From: Acidobacteriaceae bacterium
Lineage (GTDB): Bacteria > Acidobacteriota > Terriglobia > Terriglobales > Acidobacteriaceae
Length of the DNA stretch: 11,236 nt
NCBI GenBank assembly: GCA_027307295.1
Contig: DAHUXF010000053.1
Span: 1-11,236 of the forward strand
Direction of reading: 5' to 3'
This document shows positions 1-7,300 of the stretch, in pieces. Made by a program: the position numbers and the translations under genes. Numbering within the stretch: the stretch's first letter is position 1; every line of letters starts with the position of its first letter. A model generated the notes under the pieces. The model did not search any database and was not told the origin of the DNA. It was given only the letters and a program-made list of their open reading frames with translations.

Positions 1-204
1 AATCCCAGCCTTACTGAGTTTTTGAGCAAGACGATTTCCGCCGGCGCTGGAGCGGCCCACGTTGAATTCAAGAAAGGGTCCGTTGCCAAAGTGGAGTTGA
101 CTGGACGCACGGGAACACTGCAATGGCTGGTGACGCCAAAAATCGCCCGTACCCTTCAGACCAGTTTAAAGGCGAGTTCACGTCCAAACACTTCGCGAAA
201 GTAA
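1..204 (+). CDS. sixA: Phosphohistidine phosphatase SixA-like, C-terminal fragment (5' end outside window)
   Basis: The frame is open from base 1 and stops at TAA 202-204, giving the last 67 residues of a protein whose start lies left of the window. It begins with NPSLTEFLS, matching the (G)H-x-P-x-L segment that carries the second catalytic histidine in SixA-type histidine phosphatases; that histidine would be the residue just off the edge. It continues with HVEFKKGSVAKVEL and GTLQWLVTPK, the usual tail of the family. SixA proteins remove phosphate from phosphohistidine, classically on HPt domains. The last 16 or so residues run past the usual family end and overlap the 3' end of the opposing ppx gene by 49 bp. 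Only the C-terminus is visible, so the assignment rests on family resemblance plus the Ppx/CHAD context, where SixA-like genes are common neighbours. Confidence 0.72.
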   Translation, partial: NPSLTEFLSKTISAGAGAAHVEFKKGSVAKVELTGRTGTLQWLVTPKIARTLQTSLKASSRPNTSRK

Positions 205-1670
205 GGAATCTCTTTTTCTCCCGCCCAAAGCTCCAGGTCGGCCCCGCCTCGCCCGGTTTTCATGCTGATGATGATTTCTCCTCCGCGAGACTTGGCCTGA
301 ATGGAGGCCACGGCGGAACGCCGGCCCTGGTTCAGCGCGCGTGCAACCCGCAGAATGGCCGTGCTCCGTATAACGTCTGACCTGGTCTGCGCCGGCAGAA
401 TCTTAATCAGGCGGTCACGCAGCTGCGGTTTGGAATTTCCCTGGAAGCGGGCCACCGTGGCAATGATCTTTCGTTGCAAAGGAGTGAAGCCAAACAGCTC
501 TGAGCATGAGATCACATAGTAAGCGTGCCGGTGCAGCCCCGCGGGATTAATGTACATGCCAACTTCATACAGCATGGCTGCGGCAGCAATCCATTCGCGG
601 GAATCTCTGCTCAACGCGTGCAAACGGCGCGTCTGATCAAACAGGGAGAGCGCCAGCTTGCGCACATGGAACGCGTTCTCCAGGTCCACACCATAGCGCC
701 GGCAGGTCTTGAGCAGGACATCTTCGCGGTCAGATTCAAGCTGCCGGTGAGACCGGGTGTGCTGATCGTATTCGGCGGCCATCTGCGCCAGGATTCCGTC
801 GCGCAATCCCAGAGGTGAATAACGAAAACCCTTCAGCGCGCAGGCATGCAGCACCTGTGCATACACGGCGGCCCCGGCAATGATAATTTGCGCACGCTTC
901 GGATTAATTCCTTTGATGGCCGCCCGCTGCCGCACGGTAAGCTTGGCCAGCCGTTTCACCAGCTTGGCCACTACCGTCTGCGTCACGCCTTCACTGCGGC
1001 TGAGACGCAATGCCTGTGCAGCACCCACAAGAGCGGCAGCAGTCCCGGAAGTGGCAATTACGGTGCGGACTTCTGAGCGCGTGATCTGGCGCGGGATGTG
1101 TCCGGCTTCCTGGCCAATAAAGTCGTGCAGCCGTTTCAGCTCTTCTTTGTTCGGAGGATCATGCTGAATAAATTCCTGCGTAAGCCGCACCGCGCCAAGA
1201 GGCAGCGTAACAATCTCTTTGATGTGCCCTTTCTCCGATAACGTCAGCTCACAACTGCCGCCGCCCAGGTCAATCAGCAGAAGCTTTGCTGGGGTCCGCA
1301 GGTTTGAAATCACGCCCAGATGGATCAGCCGCCCTTCCTCCAGGCCGGTAATGATCTCCAGCTTCCATCCGGTCGCGGTCTTCAGCCACTCGGCAAATAA
1401 GCGTGAGTTATGACTGTCACGCAGGGCGCTGGTAGCCACCACGCGGGTCTGCTCCACCGCATAACTCTGCACCGCGCGGTGAAAGCGCCGCAGGACTTTC
1501 AGCGTGTGCGCCATGGCTTGGGGATCAAGATTGCCATCGCGAAACACGCCTTCTCCCAGGCGTGTGACTTCGCGGTCCTGATGCAAAGGCACCAGCCGTC
1601 CGCGGCGAAGCTCCGCAATGCTGAGGCGCACTGAGTTGGAACCAATATCAATTGCAGCAAAGACGGGCAT
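156..1670 (-). CDS. ppx: Exopolyphosphatase / guanosine pentaphosphatase, Ppx/GppA family
   Basis: This 504-residue protein is close to the usual length of the long, two-part Ppx form. The ASKHA phosphatase core is clear: phosphate-binding loop AIDIGSNSVRL at residues 6-16, VATSALRDS at 78-86, the LEEGRLIHLG segment with the likely catalytic glutamate at 111-112, and LLIDLGGGSCEL at 131-142. SPLGLRDG follows at 285-292. The region from about 310 to 504 is the HD-like C-terminal domain. Its expected His-Asp pair is replaced by LYEVG near 367, so it is probably not a metal phosphohydrolase; E. coli PPX has a similarly degenerate site. The enzyme removes terminal phosphate from polyphosphate and possibly pppGpp. 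ATG at 1668-1670 is chosen because the family begins a few residues before the DIGSNS loop. The upstream CHAD stop is 4 bp away and no strong Shine-Dalgarno is visible, so translation is probably coupled to that gene. Sequence alone cannot separate Ppx from GppA activity. Confidence 0.92.
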   Translation of the reverse strand: MPVFAAIDIGSNSVRLSIAELRRGRLVPLHQDREVTRLGEGVFRDGNLDPQAMAHTLKVLRRFHRAVQSYAVEQTRVVATSALRDSHNSRLFAEWLKTATGWKLEIITGLEEGRLIHLGVISNLRTPAKLLLIDLGGGSCELTLSEKGHIKEIVTLPLGAVRLTQEFIQHDPPNKEELKRLHDFIGQEAGHIPRQITRSEVRTVIATSGTAAALVGAAQALRLSRSEGVTQTVVAKLVKRLAKLTVRQRAAIKGINPKRAQIIIAGAAVYAQVLHACALKGFRYSPLGLRDGILAQMAAEYDQHTRSHRQLESDREDVLLKTCRRYGVDLENAFHVRKLALSLFDQTRRLHALSRDSREWIAAAAMLYEVGMYINPAGLHRHAYYVISCSELFGFTPLQRKIIATVARFQGNSKPQLRDRLIKILPAQTRSDVIRSTAILRVARALNQGRRSAVASIQAKSRGGEIIISMKTGRGGADLELWAGEKEIPYFREVFGRELAFKLV

Positions 1671-1674
1671 TCAG

Positions 1675-2538
1675 CTATCGGGCAAGCCGGACCGTCGTCC
1701 GGACAGGTTGGATGGCAACAGGCAATTTCTTTGCCTGTGAAGGCAATGCATGCATGGCAAGCAACCTTATGATTGCCGAATTGGCCGTGGACTGGCGCGC
1801 GGCCAGTAGAGTGCGGATTTCACGCAGAAGAGGACAGTTCACGCGGTCTCTGAAATATTTTTCCGCTGAGACGGCCAGCTCCTGCCAGTCATGCCATTCT
1901 CCCACGGCATCCTGGACAGATTTCAAGTCCTGCATCAGCGCCTTCTGCTCCGGCGACTCCTCCGCCAATTCTGCCAGATACCGGATTTTCTTGAGCTGAA
2001 TGCGCGCCGCGTGCAACCGGCCCGGCTTGATTTCCTGGCGCGGCGCATAGTCATCGGCAAGATGGCCCAGTTGCATACTGGCTTCTTCCAGAGGAGCTAA
2101 AGGACGGATCTCTTCCGCTGGTCCGTCACCGACTTTTTCTGCAACCCGCTTCAGACGGGTCAGGAATTTTGGATCGTCAAGTTTTTGCGCCGCGAAAGAA
2201 AGACGTTTGGCTTGCCGCGCGCGCTTCTTGTTCAGCAGTTCCGCCAGCGTGTCACGATCTCTGGTGGTGGACCTGTTGGCAAGCATACCGAGCAGTTCAA
2301 GCTGGATATCAACATCACGGACTTTGCCGGCCCGCTTGCGCAAATCCGCCAGCTTTTCTAGGCTGCGTTCCAGTTTTTTCCCCAGGCCAGGATGCGCATA
2401 GCTAATCAGACTCTCTATGCGACGGATCGTGGTTCGCAGATGATGGACAGTCTTCGGCTTAACGTCGCTTACCAACTTATGTACAGTGGCCGCGAACTCC
2501 TCCGTTAGACCGTTAATTCGTCCTTGCAGTAGGGTCAT
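1675..2538 (-). CDS. CHAD domain protein (polyphosphate-binding)
   Basis: The 287-residue protein is essentially one CHAD domain, an alpha-helical fold named for its conserved histidines. Visible signatures are VHHLRTTIRRIESL at residues 31-44, LADLRKRAGKVRDVDIQLELL at 63-83, LHAARIQLKKIRYLAEL at 175-191 and VGEWHDWQEL at 212-221. Candidate key residues are H32/H33, H176 and H216, with many surrounding Arg and Lys that suit a polyanion ligand. CHAD proteins are known to bind polyphosphate and localise to polyphosphate granules. The last third (about 225-287) is a basic helical tail. It is the first gene of a two-gene minus-strand unit, with ppx 4 bp downstream, so the pair very likely act on the same polymer. 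ATG 2536-2538 is the only reasonable start, because an in-frame stop lies about 20 bases upstream. No Shine-Dalgarno is evident. It carries no CYTH domain, so it is a stand-alone CHAD. Confidence 0.88.
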   Translation of the reverse strand: MTLLQGRINGLTEEFAATVHKLVSDVKPKTVHHLRTTIRRIESLISYAHPGLGKKLERSLEKLADLRKRAGKVRDVDIQLELLGMLANRSTTRDRDTLAELLNKKRARQAKRLSFAAQKLDDPKFLTRLKRVAEKVGDGPAEEIRPLAPLEEASMQLGHLADDYAPRQEIKPGRLHAARIQLKKIRYLAELAEESPEQKALMQDLKSVQDAVGEWHDWQELAVSAEKYFRDRVNCPLLREIRTLLAARQSTANSAIIRLLAMHALPSQAKKLPVAIQPVRTTVRLAR

Positions 2539-2595
2539 GAATGAGGGTGGTTGGGTTTACCTAGGCGGTATTTTAGATGAGAGTTCAAAGTGGAA

Positions 2596-2615
2596 ATGCA
2601 CAGGCAGTTGTGCAT
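2596..2615. repeat. 7-bp perfect inverted repeat in the CHAD/crcB divergent region
   Basis: ATGCACA at 2596-2602 is mirrored by TGTGCAT at 2609-2615 around the 6-base spacer GGCAGT. It lies in the 172 bp between the CHAD start and the crcB promoter. The geometry suits either an operator half-site pair for a dimeric regulator of the minus-strand CHAD-ppx unit or a small hairpin. A second pair, CACAGG and CCTGTG, overlaps its edges. No known operator was recognised, and one such repeat in this length of DNA could be chance. Confidence 0.35.
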
Positions 2616-2675
2616 CCTGTGGAAAAGACGTCTACGAAGCATTGTTTTCAATAACATACGATGCCATATAACGAT

Positions 2676-2704
2676 TTGAGGTTTGCTCCTGGCATGGTTA
2701 AATA
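2676..2704 (+). promoter_or_regulatory. Candidate sigma70-type promoter for the crcB transcript
   Basis: TTGAGG at 2676-2681 as -35 and TAAATA at 2699-2704 as -10 are separated by 17 bases. This would put the transcription start near 2711, which is exactly the first G of the fluoride aptamer. The match to the hexamers is moderate, but agreement between the predicted start and the aptamer's 5' edge raises confidence. Confidence 0.5.
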
Positions 2705-2710
2705 ATGGCA

Positions 2711-2760
2711 GGCGATGGAGTTCGCCTTTTAACCGCCCGCATACGGCTGATGACTCCTAC
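2711..2760 (+). promoter_or_regulatory. Fluoride riboswitch (crcB motif) aptamer
   Basis: The 50 bases match the crcB-motif consensus element by element. GGCGA (2711-2715) pairs with TCGCC (2722-2726) to close stem P1 around the loop TGGAGT. A short second stem, GCC (2735-2737) with GGC (2745-2747), is followed by the conserved CTGATG. The pseudoknot is intact: loop bases GGAGT (2717-2721) are complementary to ACTCC (2753-2757), and the motif ends in the characteristic CCTAC. The ligand for this class is fluoride, held by magnesium ions, and binding turns the downstream gene on. The gene 23 bases downstream is crcB/fluC, the cognate fluoride channel. The second stem is short (3 bp), which is the only departure I see. 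Confidence 0.95.
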
Positions 2761-2777
2761 TAACTGAACCTATGGAG
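2754..2777 (+). promoter_or_regulatory. Shine-Dalgarno and putative anti-SD expression platform of crcB
   Basis: GGAG at 2774-2777 sits 5 bases before the crcB ATG and is its Shine-Dalgarno. CTCC at 2754-2757, part of the 3' pseudoknot strand of the fluoride aptamer, is its exact complement, and flanking TA/TA bases can extend the helix with one bulge. Pairing of CTCC with the SD would exclude the pseudoknot. There is no terminator hairpin with a T-tract between the aptamer and the ATG. I infer a translational switch: without fluoride CTCC masks the SD, and with fluoride the pseudoknot holds CTCC and frees it. Confidence 0.6.
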
Positions 2778-2782
2778 CCGTC

Positions 2783-3175
2783 ATGCGCACTTGGATTGAG
2801 TGGAAGCCGTATCTCTGGATTTCTCTGGGCGCCGTTCTAGGCACAAACCTTCGTTATCTGGTGAGCCGGATTGTAACTCGCTTCAGTGATGCGGCGTTTC
2901 CTTACGGAACTCTGCTCATTAACGTAACCGGCAGTCTGATTCTGGGATTTTTTCTGGTCTGGACCACGGAGCGCGTACTTGCCAATCCATTGTGGCGCTT
3001 TCTGGTGGCGGTGGGATTCTGCGGCTCCTACACCACATTTTCCAGCTATGCGTTTGAGTCCATGACCTACTTTGAACAGGGACACTGGACCCTCTTCGCG
3101 ATCAACATTCTGGCCAACAATCTGCTTTGCCTGGGCGCGGTGCTGCTGGGTGCGGTAATTGCACGCACACTATAA
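2783..3175 (+). CDS. crcB: Fluoride ion channel/exporter CrcB (FluC)
   Basis: At 130 residues this has the standard length for CrcB/FluC, a small four-helix membrane protein that forms dual-topology dimers and passes fluoride out of the cytoplasm. Four hydrophobic segments lie at about residues 10-32, 41-62, 70-90 and 103-128. Family signatures are GAVLGTNLRYL (16-26), YGTLLINVTGSLILGF (41-56) with the conserved Asn47, and VGFCGSYTTFSSYAFE (77-92). The last contains the central sodium-site turn and the phenylalanine (F86) of the fluoride path. The usual GGLTTFS is GSYTTFS here, a mild substitution. The start ATG has a GGAG Shine-Dalgarno 5 bases upstream. The fluoride riboswitch in its leader confirms the function independently of the protein sequence. 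It is the first gene of a likely three-gene unit with the DUF190 gene and bshB1. Confidence 0.96.
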   Translation: MRTWIEWKPYLWISLGAVLGTNLRYLVSRIVTRFSDAAFPYGTLLINVTGSLILGFFLVWTTERVLANPLWRFLVAVGFCGSYTTFSSYAFESMTYFEQGHWTLFAINILANNLLCLGAVLLGAVIARTL

Positions 3176-3226
3176 AGCGCCGCCCGTGTAAACTCTCTGC
3201 GGAAGGACAAACGCACGTATTCTCCG

Positions 3227-3559
3227 ATGACCGATTCGCGAAGCGCTGTTCAGATATCGATTTACCTGAGTGAAGCCGACGAATGGCATCACCGTCCGCT
3301 GCATCTTGAGCTGCTCAATTTCCTCCGGGAGCAGGAAATTGCAGGCGCCACCGTGCTCCATGCCGTGGCAGGATTTACAGGCCGAGGCCGCGTTAAAACA
3401 TCCACGCTGGTGGATGCCGGGGGCAGGCTGCCTCTGGTCCTTACGTTTGTGGATACAGCCGATCACATTGACCGGGTCCTGCCCCGCGTGAAAGAGATGG
3501 CCGGCCATCGGCTGATTGTGCGCGAAAGCGTCACCATTGAAACAGGAGAACTGGCGTGA
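3227..3559 (+). CDS. DUF190 family protein (PII-like fold), CrcB-associated
   Basis: This 110-residue protein matches the DUF190 family. VQISIYLSEADEWHHRPLH at about 8-26 corresponds to the family's opening strand and the W-x-x-x-P-L element. IAGATVLHAVAGFTGRG (39-55) is the central glycine-rich signature, and LPLVLTFVDTADHIDRVLPRVKEM (69-92) is the C-terminal half. DUF190 proteins resemble PII/GlnB-like small regulators and are frequently encoded next to, or fused with, crcB genes. The biochemical role is not established; I infer an accessory or sensing role in fluoride resistance. It begins 51 bp after crcB with no terminator between. The only purine-rich stretch, GGAAGGA at 3201-3207, is 19 bases from the ATG, so initiation may be weak or coupled. 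Its stop TGA overlaps the GTG start of the next gene. Confidence 0.88.
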   Translation: MTDSRSAVQISIYLSEADEWHHRPLHLELLNFLREQEIAGATVLHAVAGFTGRGRVKTSTLVDAGGRLPLVLTFVDTADHIDRVLPRVKEMAGHRLIVRESVTIETGELA

Positions 3560-4329
3560 GTACACCTGCGCTTGACGTCCTGGCCATTGCCGCGCACCGT
3601 GACGATGTGGAACAAACGTGCGGCGGCACGCTTCTGAAGATGGCCCAACTCGGGCATCGCACCGGCATTCTGGATCTGACGCAGGGTGAAATGGGCACTC
3701 GGGGCACCGCCCAGGACCGCGCCAGGGAAGCTGCCGATGCCGCCAGAATATTGAACGTGAAATTCCGCCATGCCCTGGATATTCCCGATGGACGCGTGGA
3801 AAATACCTGGGAGAACCGATTGAAGATTGCGCGCGTCATACGCCAACAGCGTCCGCGGGTCGTCATCCTTCCCTATTGGCAGGGCCGCCATCCAGACCAT
3901 TACACATGCTCAATTGTCGGCTATGAGGCTTGTTTTCTTGCAGGACTCTCAAAACTACAACTGGAGCACGAAGGAGCACGCCACTCTGATCAGCGCGCTG
4001 GAGAAACCTTGGACGCAACGGATTCGCCGCACCGGCCATTCAAAATCATCTATGCCACGTTGTATTACGATATCCGGCCAACGTTTGTCGTGGATATAAC
4101 AGAGCAATTTGAACTCCGGCTGGAGTCCATCTATGCCTATAACTCACAATATGAAGATCAAGCAGCAGGCCGTCATGATTTTCCTGCCCATGCGGAAATC
4201 CGGGAACGCGTGGCGACCATGGCCCGCTTTTATGGAATGCTGGCCGGGGTGAAATATGCCGAGCCCTTTCTGCAGAAGGAAGTTGGCCTGGTAAATGATG
4301 TGACACTGGTTCCAGTGAAGTCGATCTAG
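3556..4329 (+). CDS. bshB1: LmbE/PIG-L family deacetylase, likely bacillithiol biosynthesis BshB1
   Basis: The 257-residue LmbE-like protein best resembles BshB1, the zinc enzyme that deacetylates N-acetylglucosaminyl-malate on the way to bacillithiol. LDVLAIAAHRDDVEQTCGGTL (6-26) is the first metal motif, with H14 and D17 as ligands. LTQGEMGTRGT (41-51) is strongly BshB1-like. HPDH (112-115) gives the third ligand, and VVDITEQFELRLESIYAYNSQY (178-199) plus GVKYAEPF (231-238) match the family's C-terminal half. Two features are odd. The normally invariant proline of AHPDD is arginine (R15). A charged insertion at about 135-160 makes it some 20 residues longer than Bacillus BshB1. The GTG start overlaps the DUF190 stop in a GTGA arrangement, with GGAG 7 bases upstream, so translation is probably coupled. 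An LmbE deacetylase with another GlcNAc substrate is the main alternative. bshA and bshC are not in the window. Confidence 0.82.
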   Translation: MSTPALDVLAIAAHRDDVEQTCGGTLLKMAQLGHRTGILDLTQGEMGTRGTAQDRAREAADAARILNVKFRHALDIPDGRVENTWENRLKIARVIRQQRPRVVILPYWQGRHPDHYTCSIVGYEACFLAGLSKLQLEHEGARHSDQRAGETLDATDSPHRPFKIIYATLYYDIRPTFVVDITEQFELRLESIYAYNSQYEDQAAGRHDFPAHAEIRERVATMARFYGMLAGVKYAEPFLQKEVGLVNDVTLVPVKSI

Positions 4330-4347
4330 GGGAAGAACCAGCCTGAA

Positions 4348-7300
4348 TTATTCAGCTACTTTGGCGTTGAATGCATCCACTGAGGACTGGATTGTAGATA
4401 TCTGGTGCGCGGACCGCATCGCTTCTTCCACAATCCTTGCCAGGTCCTCACGATGAATTGGCTTGGCCAAATATCCGTCCATGCCTGCTTCCAGGCAGTT
4501 CTCCCTGTCACCTTTCATGGCGTGCGCCGTCATGGCGATGATCGGAAGGTGTTTTCCCGTTCTCTGCTCACGCCTGCGTATTTCCTGTGTGGCCACAAAA
4601 CCATCCATCTCCGGCATCTGCACGTCCATCAGGACAAGGTCAAATGTTCCTCTTTGCAGCGCGGCCAGAACTTCGGTGCCGGTGTGGGCCACCTCCACAT
4701 CGTGCCCCATTTTTTCCAGAAGACGCAGGGCTAATCTCTGGTTCACAAGGTTGTCTTCGGCCAGAAGGATGCGCAGCCGCGCCAATGGAGGGCCATCCTC
4801 AGCAATGTGAGATGACATCTCACTCGAACCCGGAAACAAGGCCCGGCGCATGGCTGCCAGCAGCTCAGATGGCTTGACGGGTTTGATGACGTGCGCGGTA
4901 ACGCCTAATTCCCTTGAGAGCCGCGTGGAAGTGGAGTAATCATTTGAAGTCAGCAGCATCACGATCGCCGGACGTGGCGCAGTGACAGTTTCCAATTCTC
5001 TGATCAATTGGAAGCCATCCATACCCGGCATGTGGCAATCGACCAGCATCATCAAATAAGGCACGCCTTTTGCCGATGCCTGGCCCATTTGCCAAAGCGC
5101 TTCCGGAGCGGAACTCACGCCGTCGGCGGTTACTCCCCAGGATTTAAGCATCTCTTCCAGAATCGTCCGGCTGTGGAGGTTATCGTCTACCACAAGAGCG
5201 GAGAGTCCCTTCAGGTCCGGCTTCACACCGGTTTCCTGTTGCAGCCGTGAGCGCGGGGCAACGCGAAGCCTGGCCGTAAAGCAGAAAGTGGATCCTGCGT
5301 TCTCTTTGCTCTCAACCCACAACCGGCCGCCCATCAGTGCCACAATGCGCGATGATATGGCAAGGCCCAGGCCTGTTCCGCCAAATCGGCGGGTGGTGGA
5401 AGCATCTGCCTGGGAAAAAGCTTCAAAGATGACTTGCTGTTTTTCCACAGGAATGCCAACCCCAGTGTCAGCGACACTGAATTGCAACTGCAACTCGTCG
5501 CCCTCCTGGCATTCAACTTTGACCCGCAAAATCACTTCACCGGCTTCTGTGAATTTGATCGCATTCCCCAGCAGGTTAATCAGCACCTGCTTAATGCGGT
5601 CTGCGTCACCCACCAGGAAACTGGGAATAGAGGAATCAACCTGATAGGCCAGCTCAAGGTTTTTCTGGTGCGCGCGCAGCGCCATGGTGCGCACCGCTTC
5701 CGCTACTGTTTCCTGCAATTCAAATTCGCAGGCATCAAACGCCAGCTTGCCGGCTTCAATCTTTGAAAAATCAAGAATATCGTTGATGACCACCATCAAA
5801 GTATTCGCGGAATTCTGGGCCATGGTTACTAGCTGGTTCTGGTCGGACGTAAGCTCGCTCTGGCTGATCAGCTCCAGCATTCCGTTAACGCCGTTCAGCG
5901 GCGTTCTTATTTCATGGCTCATATTGGCCAGAAACTCGCTTTTGGCGCGGGTTGCAGCTTCGGCCAGTTCTTTTGCTGCCTGCAATTCCTGCGTCCGCCT
6001 GCCTACCAGGACCACCAATTCACGCTCTCTTTTCCTTACCCCGCGCGTGCGCAACAGGTAACCGCCAATGGTAAAGAGCGTCACCAGCAGCACGCACAGG
6101 GAATAAAACCACGTTGTCTGGTAGAAGAGGGGTTTAAGGTAAAAGGAGAAGGTGGCTTCCTTGTCACTCCAATAGCCGTCATTGTTCGCCGCCGTTACCC
6201 GGAAGGTGTAATGTCCAGGCGGGAGATTGGTGTAGCGCATGAACCCGCGCGTGGCAGGAGTATTCCAGCTCTGTTCATAGCCTTCCAGCATGCATTTGAA
6301 CGTCACCTTCTCCGGAGCGTAATAACTCAGGGCCGCGTATTGGATCTCCAGCTCTCCGGCCCCAGTCGGCAGGCTTGCATTGGGAGCCACTTTATCCTGC
6401 TGATTGATTTTGACACGTTCGATAATGACCGGCGGCGGCACAGTATTGGTGGGCAGGTCGTTAGGATTTACAACCACAACACTCTTCAGGCAGGCAAATA
6501 AAAGACGGCCATCTTTGGTCTTCCAACCCGAATATTGTGATCCGCCATTGCATTCCGCACTGGCCATGCCGTCAGCTGCGCCGTACGCACGTGTTTGTAC
6601 GCGGGCCAGCCGGCCTTCAGCTACATCAATGACCTCAGACTTCTTGACCCGCCAAATACCAAGGTTGGAACTCATCCAGAAATTGCCGGAATTATCTTCC
6701 AAAATGCTCCAGATAGTATCGTCAAATAAACCCTGCCTTATACCGATAGTGTTGAACTTGCCATCTTTAAACCTCTTAAGGCCACCGCCGTATGTGCCAA
6801 TCCACAAAACATGGTCCGCATCCTCATAAATAACAAAAACGGCCCCCATTCCGGACCCCGGCACAGACGTATCTCTTAGATCAAAATTGATAAACGATCC
6901 ATCACGTAACAAGCCCAGGCCAGCATCTGTGCCGACCCACAAATTGTTCTGGTAGTCTTCAAGGATGGCCCATACCCGGTTGCTGCCCAGGCCTTCTTTC
7001 GTGGTATACGTTGTAAATTTCCCGTGGTGGAGCCGGTTCAATCCTCCATTCCGAGTTCCGATCCATATATCGCCGCTGTGGTCTTCAAACACCGCCTGAA
7101 CAAAGTCGTCTGCCAGGCCATCGGCCTTCTTATAGGTCTTTACAGAATGTCCAGTAAATTTGTTGAGGCCGCCCTCATCTGTCCCCACCCATAAGTTCCC
7201 CTCGTGGTCCTGGAACGTGGAGTAAACATAATTATTCGCCGGCCCCTTATTGGTCCTATAGGAAATAACTTTGCCATTGTTGTAATGCCACATTCCAGTA

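Noticed and set aside
4343..4355. CTGAA-TTA-TTCAG small palindrome at the convergent bshB1/kinase junction as a bidirectional terminator
   Set aside because: The stem is only 5 bp with no T-tract on either side and it overlaps the kinase stop codon.
5914..6501. 195-codon + strand open frame inside the kinase gene
   Set aside because: It is antisense to well-conserved HisKA, membrane-helix and Y_Y_Y coding sequence and has no family features of its own.
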